DNA of 64,000 bases, taken from assembly GCA_023433705.1 (NCBI GenBank), contig JAEYUC010000027.1, forward strand, positions 16,536 through 80,535, given 5' to 3'. Of the stretch, positions 8,573-17,098 are shown piece after piece (position 1 is the stretch's first letter; each line of letters begins with the position of its first letter). The stretch comes from Pseudomonadota bacterium (lineage in GTDB: Bacteria > Pseudomonadota > Gammaproteobacteria > Steroidobacterales > Steroidobacteraceae). The notes beneath the pieces were generated by a model. The model was not told the origin of the DNA, ran no database searches, and saw nothing but the letters and a program-made list of their open reading frames with translations. A program made the position numbers and the translations under genes.

Positions 8573-9205
8573 ATGAAGAAGCTGCCTCCTCGAGCGGAAA
8601 ATCTACGCCGCGCACTCGCGCAGGAGGCCGCGCGCATCATGTCCGAGCACGGCATCCGGGATTTCCTGACCGCCAAGCGCAAGGCGGCCGAGCGTTTCGG
8701 CGTGGTCGACGGCGCCGTGTTGCCGCGGAACACCGAGATCGAAGACGCGCTGGCTGAATATCAACGGCTTTTCGGCGGCGACAGGCACACGCAGACGATC
8801 GCCGCGCAACGCAGCGCTGCGCTCTCGGCGATGCACATGCTGTCGGACTTCGAGCCGCGACTGGTGGGCTCGGTGCTCGCGGGCACCGCGACGGAGCACA
8901 ACGACATCCAGCTCCACCTGTTCGCGGAGCAGCCGGAGTCGATCACCTTCCGCCTCATGGATCTCGGGATCGAGCACGAAGTCGTGGAGCGGCGTGTGCG
9001 CTATGGCTCGGACCGCGTCGTCTCGTATCCCGGCGTGCATTTCGAATTCGATGATCACGAGGTCGACGCGACCGTATTTCCCGTCGACGGGATCCGGCAG
9101 GCGCCGGTGAGCCCGATCGACGGCAAACCGATGCGCCGCATCGACGCGGATGAAGTCGAGGCCCTTCTCGAGCTGCAATCCGGCGAGCGCAGCCTCGTCG
9201 AGTAG
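8573..9205 (+). CDS. Nucleotidyltransferase-like protein of unknown function
   Basis: Soluble 210-aa protein starting 1 nt after the mrcA stop, so almost certainly co-transcribed with it. The N-terminal half is a helical, Arg/Ala-rich region. The C-terminal half has LVGSVLAGTATEHNDIQLHL (about 99-118), which recalls the GS-x-DxD core of minimal nucleotidyltransferases, though the acidic pair is not canonical. A proline/asparagine-poor beta region follows, with repeated Asp/His (FEFDDHEVDATVF). No signal peptide or membrane segment is present. The product is recognised only as a widespread unknown; activity is not established. Confidence 0.6.
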   Translation: MKKLPPRAENLRRALAQEAARIMSEHGIRDFLTAKRKAAERFGVVDGAVLPRNTEIEDALAEYQRLFGGDRHTQTIAAQRSAALSAMHMLSDFEPRLVGSVLAGTATEHNDIQLHLFAEQPESITFRLMDLGIEHEVVERRVRYGSDRVVSYPGVHFEFDDHEVDATVFPVDGIRQAPVSPIDGKPMRRIDADEVEALLELQSGERSLVE

Positions 9206-9286
9206 GGTCGAGTAGTTCGACCCGGACACGGCGGGCGCCGTGGTCGGATCCGGTTCAGGCCGGGTAAGAAGCGTCGCGAAGCGCGA

Positions 9287-10582
9287 TCAGCGCTTCCCGA
9301 TATCCAGGTAGTCCCGCTGCGTCGGGCCGGTGTAGAGCTGGCGCGGACGGCCGATGCGCATCGCCGGATCCGAGATCATCTCCTGCCAGTGCGCCACCCA
9401 TCCCACGGTGCGCGCGATCGCGAACATCACCGTGAACATCGAGCGCGGAATGCCCAGCGCCGAGTAGATGATTCCCGAGTAGAAGTCGACGTTCGGATAG
9501 AGCTTGCGCGCGACGAAGTACTCGTCCTTGAGCGCGATCTCCTCGAGCTTCAACGCCAGCTCGAACAGCGGGTTGTCCTGCTTGCCGAGCTTCGCCAGCA
9601 CCTTGTGACACATCGCGCGGATGATCTTCGCGCGCGGATCGAAGTTCTTGTAGACGCGGTGGCCGAAGCCCATGAGGCGGAAGTGGCTCGACTTGTCCTT
9701 CGCCATCGCGAGGTACTTCGGAATCTGGTCGGCGGTGCCGATCTGCTCGAGCATTTCGAGCACGGCCTCGTTCGCGCCGCCATGCGCCGGACCCCAGAGC
9801 GCCGAAACGCCCGACGAGATGGCCGCGTATGGATTCGCGCCCGTCGAGCCCGCGAGGCGCACGGTGGACGTGCTCGCGTTCTGCTCGTGATCCGCGTGGA
9901 GGATGAACAGCAGGTCGAGCGCCTCGGCCGCGACCGGGTCGACCTGGTAATCCTCGCAGGGCACCGCGAAGAACATGTGCAGCATGTTCGCGCAGTAGTT
10001 GAGATCGTTGCGTGGATAGATGAACGGTTGGCCGAGCGAGTGCTTGTAGGCCGCGGCCGCGATGGTCGGAAGCTTCGCGACGATGCGGTGCGCGAAGATC
10101 TCGCGGTGCCGCGGGTTATGGATGTCCATCGAGTCGTGGTAGAACGCCGACATCGACGCCACCACCGCGGACACCATCGCCATCGGGTGCGCGTTGTGAT
10201 GAAAGCCGCCGAAGAAGCGCAGCAGCGACTCGTTGATCATCGTGTGGTTGCGGATGCTCTTCTCGAATTCCGCGAGCTCCGGCTTGGTCGGCAGGTTGCC
10301 GTTCAGTAATAGATAGGCCACCTCGATGAACGAGCTCTTCTCGGCGAGCTGCTCGATCGGGTAACCGCGATGCGTGAGGACGCCCGCGTCACCATCGATG
10401 TACGTGATCTTGCTCTCGACCGCGGCGGTCGCGCCGTAGCCAGGGTCGTACGTGAAGGCGCCGAATTCCTTGGCCAGCGGCGCGATGTCGACTACCGAGG
10501 GACCAACCGTGCCGGCTCGCACGGGTAACAGGGCTTTTTTGCCGGTGGCGGGATCGATGAGTTCCAGTTTCTTGTCGGACAT
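9287..10582 (-). CDS. gltA: Citrate synthase
   Basis: Condenses acetyl-CoA and oxaloacetate to citrate, entering the TCA cycle. The 431-aa product is the size of the hexameric type II, NADH-regulated enzyme of gammaproteobacteria. Active-site blocks are seen: HNAHPMA with the substrate-binding His, LHADHEQNAST (catalytic His near residue 275) and the MGFGHRVYKNFDPRA block with catalytic His/Asp. The start MSDKKLELIDP was preferred over an in-frame upstream start at 10666 because it matches the usual N-terminus. It converges with the gene at 8573-9205; a 7-bp hairpin without a T-run lies between them. Confidence 0.97.
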   Translation of the reverse strand: MSDKKLELIDPATGKKALLPVRAGTVGPSVVDIAPLAKEFGAFTYDPGYGATAAVESKITYIDGDAGVLTHRGYPIEQLAEKSSFIEVAYLLLNGNLPTKPELAEFEKSIRNHTMINESLLRFFGGFHHNAHPMAMVSAVVASMSAFYHDSMDIHNPRHREIFAHRIVAKLPTIAAAAYKHSLGQPFIYPRNDLNYCANMLHMFFAVPCEDYQVDPVAAEALDLLFILHADHEQNASTSTVRLAGSTGANPYAAISSGVSALWGPAHGGANEAVLEMLEQIGTADQIPKYLAMAKDKSSHFRLMGFGHRVYKNFDPRAKIIRAMCHKVLAKLGKQDNPLFELALKLEEIALKDEYFVARKLYPNVDFYSGIIYSALGIPRSMFTVMFAIARTVGWVAHWQEMISDPAMRIGRPRQLYTGPTQRDYLDIGKR

Positions 10583-10700
10583 GCAAAAGGGATCCTGAGG
10601 AGGCGCGCGACGCAGGTCTCGCGTCGACGGCCACGCGAGGGTTACACGGTCCGGCACTGGAATCAAGGCAACGGGCGCGCGTCGCGTCCGTTGTGAGCGG

Positions 10701-12173
10701 TCACTCCACGATCTTGAACAATTGTCCGTCTTTCGGCTTCTTGTTCGGATACATCGCGTTGATCAGCTCGAGGGTTTCCTTCTTGAACTTGTCCTCGGGC
10801 ATCTCCGCCGCGTAGTCGGTGAGTTTCGTCTGCGCGGTCGCCTTCACGATCTTGATGCGATAAGGCTCCGCGAGCGGAAATTCCGCGGGACGCAGGCCGC
10901 GCAAAGAATGTGCAACGGACTTGATGACCCCGTCGACCTCGGGCACACCGTTCATCGCCGAGCGGCTCGCACCCGCGAAGATGAACACACTATCCCCGCG
11001 GTAGATCGCGGCCCAGCGCACGGGCCCGAGGCCGTTGTCGATCGGTGAACCGTTGCGAGTTACGAGCGTATAACCCTCGTTGCCGTCCACGGTGATGGGT
11101 TCGCCCTTGAACACCGACGCACCCTTGAGTTTGGTGATCAGGAACTCGCGCGGCGCCTGCTTCTCGGGTCTGCGATCGATCTGGATCTGGATGACCGCAT
11201 CCTTGTTGGGCGTGAATGCGAGCAGGCGATCGCGGAGATTCTCGATGGTCCAGCCGCGCGGAAAGGCGACCGTGATGCCCATGTCCGAGTGATAGAAACG
11301 GTTGTCGCGCACGATGCCCTGCGCCTTGCTGGAGCCGTACGCGATGCCGCTGATCTTGTTGAGGTACTCCTCGCGGCGTTCGATCCAGCCTTCGGGCGGG
11401 GCATCCTTGATGTTCGCGGAACCTTTCGCGGCCTGGACGGCGCGATCGTCGGGCGCGGGATGGCTCGAGAACACGCCGTGATAGAGGCGCGGCTCGCGGC
11501 CTTCGGCCGCCGCGCGCTGCCGCTCGAATTTTTCGCCGGCCTGGAACATGTTGAACACGCCGGCCAGCGACGACGGGTCGTAACCCGCCTTCACCATGTA
11601 TTTGAGACCCAGGCGATCGGCTTCCATTTCGTTCTCGCGCCCGTAGCCCATCATCCACGCCTGGCCGCCGATGCTCGCGAGCTGACCGACCGCGTTCGAT
11701 CCAGTGAGGATCGCCGCGGCCATGGCGCCGAGCGACGCGGCCATGCCACGGGTCTGTCGGCGCGCCGGATGGCGCGCGGTCACGTGGCCGATCTCGTGTC
11801 CCAACACACCGGCCAGTTCCGCTTCCGAATTCAGATTCACGAGCAGGCCACGATTCACGTAGACGTTGCAGCAGCCCGTCGTGAACGCGTTGATGTTCTC
11901 GTCATCGATGACGAAGAACTTGAACTCTTCTTCGGGCATGTCGCTCGCGAGCGCGACACGCTGACCGACGATGTTCACGTACTCCTGCATCGCCTGGTCG
12001 TCGTACAGACCAAGGCCTTTGACGATTTCCTGGTGATACTTCTGGACCTGCTTTTTCTCGCCGTCCATCGTGCCCATGACGACGTTCTTGCCGCCCGTCG
12101 CGGGATTGCTTGCGCACCCCGCGATCAACCAGACCGCAGCCATTGAAGAGGCGATGATTTGCAGGCGCTTCAT
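10701..12173 (-). CDS. M48-family zinc metalloprotease, lipoprotein
   Basis: Envelope zinc protease of the BepA/LoiP-like M48C group, likely involved in outer-membrane quality control. The 490-aa protein begins with a lipoprotein signal (LIAGC, about residues 16-20). HEIGH lies near residue 126, and the third zinc ligand is in ENEMEADRLG (about 183). Residues after about 270 form a second, non-catalytic region with MGITVAFPRGW and a basic C-terminus (YPNKKPKDGQLFKIVE). It is a single gene, about 120 nt downstream of gltA in transcription order but separate in function. Confidence 0.9.
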   Translation of the reverse strand: MKRLQIIASSMAAVWLIAGCASNPATGGKNVVMGTMDGEKKQVQKYHQEIVKGLGLYDDQAMQEYVNIVGQRVALASDMPEEEFKFFVIDDENINAFTTGCCNVYVNRGLLVNLNSEAELAGVLGHEIGHVTARHPARRQTRGMAASLGAMAAAILTGSNAVGQLASIGGQAWMMGYGRENEMEADRLGLKYMVKAGYDPSSLAGVFNMFQAGEKFERQRAAAEGREPRLYHGVFSSHPAPDDRAVQAAKGSANIKDAPPEGWIERREEYLNKISGIAYGSSKAQGIVRDNRFYHSDMGITVAFPRGWTIENLRDRLLAFTPNKDAVIQIQIDRRPEKQAPREFLITKLKGASVFKGEPITVDGNEGYTLVTRNGSPIDNGLGPVRWAAIYRGDSVFIFAGASRSAMNGVPEVDGVIKSVAHSLRGLRPAEFPLAEPYRIKIVKATAQTKLTDYAAEMPEDKFKKETLELINAMYPNKKPKDGQLFKIVE

Positions 12174-12266
12174 TGTGGCGAGCTCTCCGCAGGCGGGGCC
12201 GAGCGCGTAATGTAACTACGATACGGCCCCGCGAGAACAAGTTCCGACTCGCCCGGGGCATAAAGC

Positions 12267-12292
12267 AAAAAGGCGCCCTGAGGCGCCTTTTT
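12267..12292 (-). terminator. Intrinsic terminator downstream of rpmE
   Basis: A symmetrical stem AAAAAGGCGCC / GGCGCCTTTTT with a 4-nt CTGA loop gives a U-run on both strands. It lies 30 nt past the rpmE stop and could also act against transcription arriving from the other direction. Confidence 0.85.
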
Positions 12293-12321
12293 GAGTGGCA
12301 TCGGATGCCGATGTGGTTCGA

Positions 12322-12534
12322 TCAGCGACCCGCGGCCGCGGCGTACTTCTTGCGGAACTTGTCCACGCGGCCGGCCGTGTCGAGGATCTTCTGCTTGCCC
12401 GTGTAGAACGGGTGGCAGTTCGAGCAGACTTCGACCTGTAGATCGTGTCCCAGAGTCGAGCGCGTCTCAAAGGCGTTTCCGCAGGTGCAGGTCACGTTGA
12501 TGACTTTGTATTCGGGATGCGTATCGGCTTTCAT
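12322..12534 (-). CDS. rpmE: 50S ribosomal protein L31 (zinc-binding form)
   Basis: Large-subunit protein bridging to the 30S head. The 70-aa product has the C+ zinc-ribbon cysteines of RpmE (CTCG near residues 16-19 and CSNCHPFYTGKQ near 37-48), as opposed to the Cys-less zinc-starvation paralogue. The internal ATG at 12534 (MKADTHPEYK) fits the family; the in-frame extension up to 12630 does not. An intrinsic terminator follows the gene, and a DnaA-box cluster lies upstream. Confidence 0.96.
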   Translation of the reverse strand: MKADTHPEYKVINVTCTCGNAFETRSTLGHDLQVEVCSNCHPFYTGKQKILDTAGRVDKFRKKYAAAAGR

Positions 12535-12650
12535 GGCTCTGTCCTGGGTCTTTACCGGGCACCCCATCTTGGGGGCATCGGCCAAAGGAAAAAGGGCGCG
12601 CAGTCTAGCGGCACATTTCCGGGTTCTCAAGGGGTCGGAAGCCCTCGGCG

Positions 12651-12864
12651 TTATCCACAGAATGTGTGGATAACTCTGTGAGTTACGGTGCCTTACGGGG
12701 ACGAAATCGCTACGAAATGCGCAAATCCGTTAGCTTGGTCAAATAATGACCATTCCATTAAATCCAGCATTTTCAATGAATTACACGCTGTTATTTCCGC
12801 AACAGGACTGAAACAGGGCGTAATACCCTTGTTTACTCGCCCCCCTCTGGGCATCTGTGCATAA
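12651..12864. other. Cluster of DnaA boxes in AT-rich intergenic region
   Basis: The 342-nt gene-free stretch between rpmE and hemW contains a perfect DnaA box TTATCCACA (12651-12659) and a perfect inverted copy TGTGGATAA (12665-12673), 5 bp apart. A third, TGTGCATAA (12856-12864, reverse complement TTATGCACA), also fits TTATNCACA. Between them the DNA is much more AT-rich than its surroundings and includes inverted repeats GGTCA-N5-TGACC (12737-12751) and CTGTT-N8-AACAG (about 12788-12805). No ORF is seen. It may bind DnaA as a titration or reactivation site, or regulate rpmE. Confidence 0.6.
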
Positions 12865-12876
12865 AACCGCTCTCGA

Positions 12877-14019
12877 TCAGGGCGCGGGCAGCAGCGTGAC
12901 CAGTATGTCGTTGAGAAATCGGAGCCCTTTGGGAGTGGCGCGCCAGTGCCCGGCGCCTCCCTCGACGAGCCCGCGCTCGATGACCGGGCCCAGCGCGCGG
13001 TCCAAGGTTGCGATCGGAAGGCCGGTTCTTTCCTCGAAAAGCGCTGCCGGAAAACCTTCGACGAGCCGAAAGCCGTTCATGGCGAATTCGAATGGCAGGT
13101 CGGCGACCGCCACCGGCTTTCTGACCCGTTCGCGCGGATCGGCCGCGAGGTAGCGGCGCGGCTCGCGGGTCTGCTGAGTGCGGTAAATCGCACCCGTTGA
13201 GACGTCGGTGACCTTGCCGTGCGCTCCTGCGCCGATGCCCAGATAGTCACCGAACGTCCAGTAGTTGAGGTTGTGCGCGCAGCGCGCGTTCGCGCGCGCA
13301 TACCCGGAGATTTCGTACTGGGCGAAGCCTTCGCTCTCCAGCGCGCGCAAGCATGCCTCGAGCATCGCTTCGACCTCGTCGTCGGCCGGTTGCACCGGCG
13401 GCGCCGCGGCGAACACCGTGCCGGGCTCGATGGTCAGGTGGTACTGCGAGATGTGCGCGGGCGAGAGCGCGAGCGCCTCGCGGATGTCGGCCTCGGCGCC
13501 CGCCGCCGATTGCCCCGGCAGTGCGTACATGAGATCGAGATTGAAATTCGTGAGCCCCGCCGCGTGCAGCTCGGCCGCCGCGCGGCGCGTTTCATCGGCC
13601 GAATGGATGCGACCCAGCGTCCTGAGCTGTTGCTCGTCGAAGCTCTGCGCGCCGAGCGACACGCGCGTTACACCTGCGGCGCGATATTCCGCGAAACGAC
13701 CCCGCTCGATGGTGCCGGGATTGGCTTCCAGCGTGACTTCAATGTCGCCCGCGAAGCCGACCGTCGCGCGCGCGTGTTCGAGCAGCCGGCCGATGGAGGC
13801 GGGCGAGAACAGGCTGGGCGTGCCTCCACCGAGAAAAATGCTGACCAGCCTGCGCCCGGACACTTCCGGCGCCTGCGCGTCGAGGTCGCGCAACAACGTC
13901 TCGATGTACCGCTGTTCCGGCAGCTCGTCGCGTACCTTGTGCGAATTGAAATCGCAATACGGACATTTCTGCACGCACCACGGAAAGTGGGCATACAGCG
14001 CGAGCGGCGGCGTTTTCAT
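12877..14019 (-). CDS. hemW: Radical SAM heme chaperone HemW
   Basis: Binds heme and a 4Fe-4S cluster and is thought to insert heme into respiratory enzymes; historically annotated as oxygen-independent coproporphyrinogen oxidase-like. The radical SAM cysteines are at residues 15, 19 and 22 (CVQKCPYC), followed by GGGTPS. The 380-aa length matches HemW rather than HemN. The ATG is coupled to the rdgB stop (TGATG); an in-frame GTG one codon upstream is less likely. It is last in the PP2C-rph-rdgB-hemW cluster. Confidence 0.94.
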   Translation of the reverse strand: MKTPPLALYAHFPWCVQKCPYCDFNSHKVRDELPEQRYIETLLRDLDAQAPEVSGRRLVSIFLGGGTPSLFSPASIGRLLEHARATVGFAGDIEVTLEANPGTIERGRFAEYRAAGVTRVSLGAQSFDEQQLRTLGRIHSADETRRAAAELHAAGLTNFNLDLMYALPGQSAAGAEADIREALALSPAHISQYHLTIEPGTVFAAAPPVQPADDEVEAMLEACLRALESEGFAQYEISGYARANARCAHNLNYWTFGDYLGIGAGAHGKVTDVSTGAIYRTQQTREPRRYLAADPRERVRKPVAVADLPFEFAMNGFRLVEGFPAALFEERTGLPIATLDRALGPVIERGLVEGGAGHWRATPKGLRFLNDILVTLLPAP

Positions 14020-14636
14020 CACGGCGTCCGTGAAGTCTGCGAGAGCTTCAGTTGGTCGAGGAAGGCGCGCATCGCCTGTCCTCGATGGCTCACCGCGTTC
14101 TTTTCCGCCGCGGACATCTCGGCCACCGTGCGCGTTTCACCCACCGGTACGAACGAAGGGTCGTAACCGAATCCTCCGCTGCCGCGGCGCGCGGAAATGA
14201 TTTCTCCCTGCCACGTTCCATCGCCGATCAACGGCCGCGGATCGTCAGCATGATCCACGTAGACGATGACGCATCGGTAACGCGCGCCGCGCGCCGAAGA
14301 CGGCACACCGTCGAGCTCCGCGAGAAGTTTCGCGAGATTGTCCTCGTCGCTGGCGCTCTCACCCGCATAACGCGCGGAATACACGCCTGGCGCGCCACCG
14401 AGCGCATCGACCTCGATGCCCGAGTCGTCGGCGATGGCGGGCAGGCCCGAGATCCGCGCTGCGTTTCGCGCCTTGATCAGGGCGTTTTCGAGGAACGTGA
14501 CGCCGGTTTCCGGAGGCGGTTCGATGTCGAGATCCGATTGGCGGACGAGCACGAGGCCCGCCGCGCCTAACAACTCCGAGAACTCGCGCAGCTTGCCTGC
14601 ATTGCCGCTGGCGAGCACGACGCGCCTCTCCGTCAC
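14019..14636 (-). CDS. rdgB: dITP/XTP pyrophosphatase (RdgB/HAM1)
   Basis: Hydrolyses non-canonical purine triphosphates (dITP, XTP) to monophosphates, keeping them out of nucleic acids. The 205-aa product shows SGNAGKLREF (10-19), the metal site DDSGIEVDAL (70-79), GFGYDPSF (155-162) and the SHRGQAM purine loop. The GTG at 14636 was chosen. A much longer in-frame ORF extends back into rph in the wrong frame and has no homology there. It sits 20 nt after rph and overlaps hemW by one nucleotide. Confidence 0.94.
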   Translation of the reverse strand: MTERRVVLASGNAGKLREFSELLGAAGLVLVRQSDLDIEPPPETGVTFLENALIKARNAARISGLPAIADDSGIEVDALGGAPGVYSARYAGESASDEDNLAKLLAELDGVPSSARGARYRCVIVYVDHADDPRPLIGDGTWQGEIISARRGSGGFGYDPSFVPVGETRTVAEMSAAEKNAVSHRGQAMRAFLDQLKLSQTSRTP

Positions 14637-14656
14637 GATTGCCTGCGTCGGCCGCG

Positions 14657-15382
14657 TCAGGCGACCGCCCGCACCTCGGCCTGGAGCTGGAACAGTTTCG
14701 CGATGCCTTCCGCCGCGAGATTCAGCAGTGCATCGAGTTCGTGCCGGCGGAAAGCGTGGCCTTCGGCCGTGCCCTGCACTTCGATGAAACCGCCGCCGTT
14801 GTTCATGACGACGTTCATGTCCGTTTCGGCCTGCGAGTCTTCCGCGTAATCGAGATCGATCACGGGCACGCCGCCGCAGATTCCGACGGATACCGCCGCG
14901 ACCTGTCCGTGCAGCGGCGACGTCGCGATCTGGCGCCGCGCGAGCAACACATCGCAGGCATCGGCGAGCGCGACGAATGCGCCGGTGATCGCCGCCGTGC
15001 GCGTGCCGCCGTCGGCCTGCAGCACGTCGCAGTCGATCGTGATCGTGCGCTCGCCGAGAGCGGCGAGATTCGTCACGGCGCGCAGGCTTCGACCGATCAG
15101 TCGCTGGATCTCCTGCGTGCGCCCGGTCTGTTTTCCCTTCGCGGCTTCGCGCGCGGTGCGCGTATGCGTCGCGCGCGGCAGCATGCCGTATTCGGCGGTG
15201 AGCCAGCCCTGGCTCTTGCCGCGCAGGAATCCGGGCACGCCATCCTCGACGCTCGCCGTGCAAAGCACGCGCGTGTTGCCGAACTCGACCAGCACGGCGC
15301 CTTCGGCGTGTTTCGTGAAGTGACGGGTGAATCGCACCGCGCGCAATTCGTCGGGCGCGCGGCCGCTGGGTCTTCCGGCCAT
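14657..15382 (-). CDS. rph: Ribonuclease PH
   Basis: Phosphorolytic 3'-5' exoribonuclease that trims tRNA 3' ends. The 241-aa protein has the expected N-terminal RPSGRAPDELR, the phosphate-binding RTAREAAKGKQTGRTQEIQR area (about 86-105) and the IDCD-LQADGGTR-AAITGA core. The start overlaps the phosphatase stop as TGATG. The rph-rdgB-hemW order is widespread in proteobacteria. Confidence 0.96.
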   Translation of the reverse strand: MAGRPSGRAPDELRAVRFTRHFTKHAEGAVLVEFGNTRVLCTASVEDGVPGFLRGKSQGWLTAEYGMLPRATHTRTAREAAKGKQTGRTQEIQRLIGRSLRAVTNLAALGERTITIDCDVLQADGGTRTAAITGAFVALADACDVLLARRQIATSPLHGQVAAVSVGICGGVPVIDLDYAEDSQAETDMNVVMNNGGGFIEVQGTAEGHAFRRHELDALLNLAAEGIAKLFQLQAEVRAVA

Positions 15383-16131
15383 CAGCCGTGTCCTATCCAG
15401 CGCACGGCGGCGGCCGTGGTGTTGTCGCTGCCGGCGCCCACGTTGGCGACCGACTTTTCCGCGAGGCGCACCAGCTCATCGCGCAGCGGCGCACGCGCCG
15501 GCGGGAAGGACGCGCCGATTTCGTTGTCGTCGATGCCGCCCCACAATCCATCCGAGCAGACCAGGATCAGGTCGTTCGGCTCGAGCGACTCGCGCAGGCT
15601 GATCGTCATCTCGGGCAGGAACGCCTCGCCGCCGACGCAACACTCCACGAAGTTCCGCATCGGATGTGAGATCGCCTGGTCCGCCGTGATCACTCCTTCA
15701 CGCAGCAGGAATTCGACGTGGCTGTGATCGCGTGTGCGCTTGTAGACCTTGCCCTTGCGCAGCAGGTAGACACGGCTGTCGCCGATGTGCGCCCAGTACG
15801 CGCTGCCACCCTGCACCAGGCACACCGCGCAGGTCGCGCGCGGGCGTTGCTCGAGCGATACGTTCGCGCCTAGTTTCACGACCTCTTCGTGGGCGCGGCC
15901 CAGCGAAAGATGCAGGAAGCCCAGCGGGTCGAGGATGGGTTGCGGCGTATGCCAGAAGGCCTCGACGAGAACCTTGAGCGCGGTCTCCGCGGCACGCGCG
16001 CCATCCGAATGACCACCCATGCCATCGATGACGACCATGAGCGCGGAGTGTTCGGAGACCGCGACGGAAACGCGATCCTGATTGTCGGTGCGATTACCGA
16101 GCAGGCTGACTTCGGCGTATTCGATGCGCAA
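15382..16131 (-). CDS. PP2C-family serine/threonine phosphatase
   Basis: Metal-dependent protein phosphatase. The 249 residues carry the PP2C signature blocks: DNQDR (about 16-20), VIDGMGGH (about 34-41), GDSRVYLLRKG (about 117-127) and CSDGLWGGIDDNE (about 191-203), supplying the metal-binding aspartates. No membrane or sensor domain is attached. It is first in a four-gene minus-strand operon with rph, rdgB and hemW, and divergent from yicC. The cognate kinase is not in the window, so its substrate is unknown. Confidence 0.88.
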   Translation of the reverse strand: MRIEYAEVSLLGNRTDNQDRVSVAVSEHSALMVVIDGMGGHSDGARAAETALKVLVEAFWHTPQPILDPLGFLHLSLGRAHEEVVKLGANVSLEQRPRATCAVCLVQGGSAYWAHIGDSRVYLLRKGKVYKRTRDHSHVEFLLREGVITADQAISHPMRNFVECCVGGEAFLPEMTISLRESLEPNDLILVCSDGLWGGIDDNEIGASFPPARAPLRDELVRLAEKSVANVGAGSDNTTAAAVRWIGHG

Positions 16132-16208
16132 GCGGTGGTGGGGCCGTCTGATAAACTGCCGCGCACTTTACCGCAACACGCCCATAAAGCCTGAGAAGTT
16201 CGAGCGCC

Positions 16209-17072
16209 ATGATCGCAAGCATGACCGGGTTCGCACGGCGCGAGGTCACAGGCCCCTGGGGCACCCTCGCCTGCGAGCTACGCAGCGTCAATCACCGTTA
16301 CCTCGAGCCCGGGTTTCGCCTACCCGAAGAGCTGCGCCCGCTCGAATCCGAGTTAAGACAACTCCTCGCGAAGCACCTCAAGCGCGGCAAGATCGATTGC
16401 ACGGTCCACCTGCGTTCGGCGCAGGCCGCCGAGCGCGAGCTGCGCGTCGATGCGGCCGCGCTGGGCCGGGTGGCGAGCGCGGTGAACGAAGTCCTGGCCG
16501 CCGTGCCGGGGTCGACCGCGGACGCGGTCGAGATCCTGCGCTGGCCCGGCGTGATCGAATCCAGGAGCGAGGGCGACGAGGTTTTGTTAGAGGCCGGGCG
16601 CGCCCTGTTCCAGCAGACGGTGGACGAACTCAGCGCGATGCGTTCACGCGAGGGCACGCGATTGAGCGAGCTCATCGAGCAGCGTTGCGCGGGACTCGCC
16701 GAGCTGGTCGCGCAGGTCAAGGCGCGGTTGCCCGAGATCCAGACCCGCATCCGCACGCGGCTTCACGAGCGCGTCGCGGAAATGCTGGTGAACGTCGATC
16801 GCGATCGCGTGGAACAGGAGATCGTGCTGCAGCTGCAGCGACTCGACGTGGCCGAGGAGCTCGACCGCCTCACCGGGCACATCGAGGAAACCCGTCGCGT
16901 CATGGCGGGTCGCGAGGCCGCCGGGCGGCGGCTCGATTTCCTCATGCAGGAGCTCAACCGCGAGGCCAACACGCTGGCCTCGAAATCGCAGGATCTGGAC
17001 ACCACGCGCATCACGGTCGACATGAAAGTGCTGATCGAGCAGATGCGCGAGCAGGTGCAGAACGTCGAGTAG
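16209..17072 (+). CDS. yicC: YicC-family endoribonuclease
   Basis: YicC proteins are recently recognised RNases acting on small RNAs. The 287-aa product starts with the diagnostic MIASMTGFAR and contains LRSVNHRYLE (about 23-32), with the DUF1732 C-terminus (ANTLASKSQDL and the final MKVLIEQMREQVQNVE). In E. coli and many relatives this gene is next to gmk; here a hydrolase gene lies between them. A TAAACT -10-like element lies near 16152, giving a leader of about 50 nt. Confidence 0.92.
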   Translation: MIASMTGFARREVTGPWGTLACELRSVNHRYLEPGFRLPEELRPLESELRQLLAKHLKRGKIDCTVHLRSAQAAERELRVDAAALGRVASAVNEVLAAVPGSTADAVEILRWPGVIESRSEGDEVLLEAGRALFQQTVDELSAMRSREGTRLSELIEQRCAGLAELVAQVKARLPEIQTRIRTRLHERVAEMLVNVDRDRVEQEIVLQLQRLDVAEELDRLTGHIEETRRVMAGREAAGRRLDFLMQELNREANTLASKSQDLDTTRITVDMKVLIEQMREQVQNVE

Positions 17073-17098
17073 CAATCTCGACCGTTGCAGCTCAACAA

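Noticed and set aside
9207..9225. Hairpin GGGTCGA / TCGACCC between the 8573 gene and gltA as a terminator
   Set aside because: No T-run on either side and only a 7-bp stem; may assist but cannot be called a terminator.
12651..12864. DnaA-box cluster as the chromosomal origin
   Set aside because: No dnaA, dnaN, gidA or rpmH nearby and only three boxes; better read as an accessory DnaA site.
14637..15263. N-terminal extension of rdgB through rph
   Set aside because: Arg-rich out-of-frame translation of rph; a GTG at 14636 gives the normal rdgB length.
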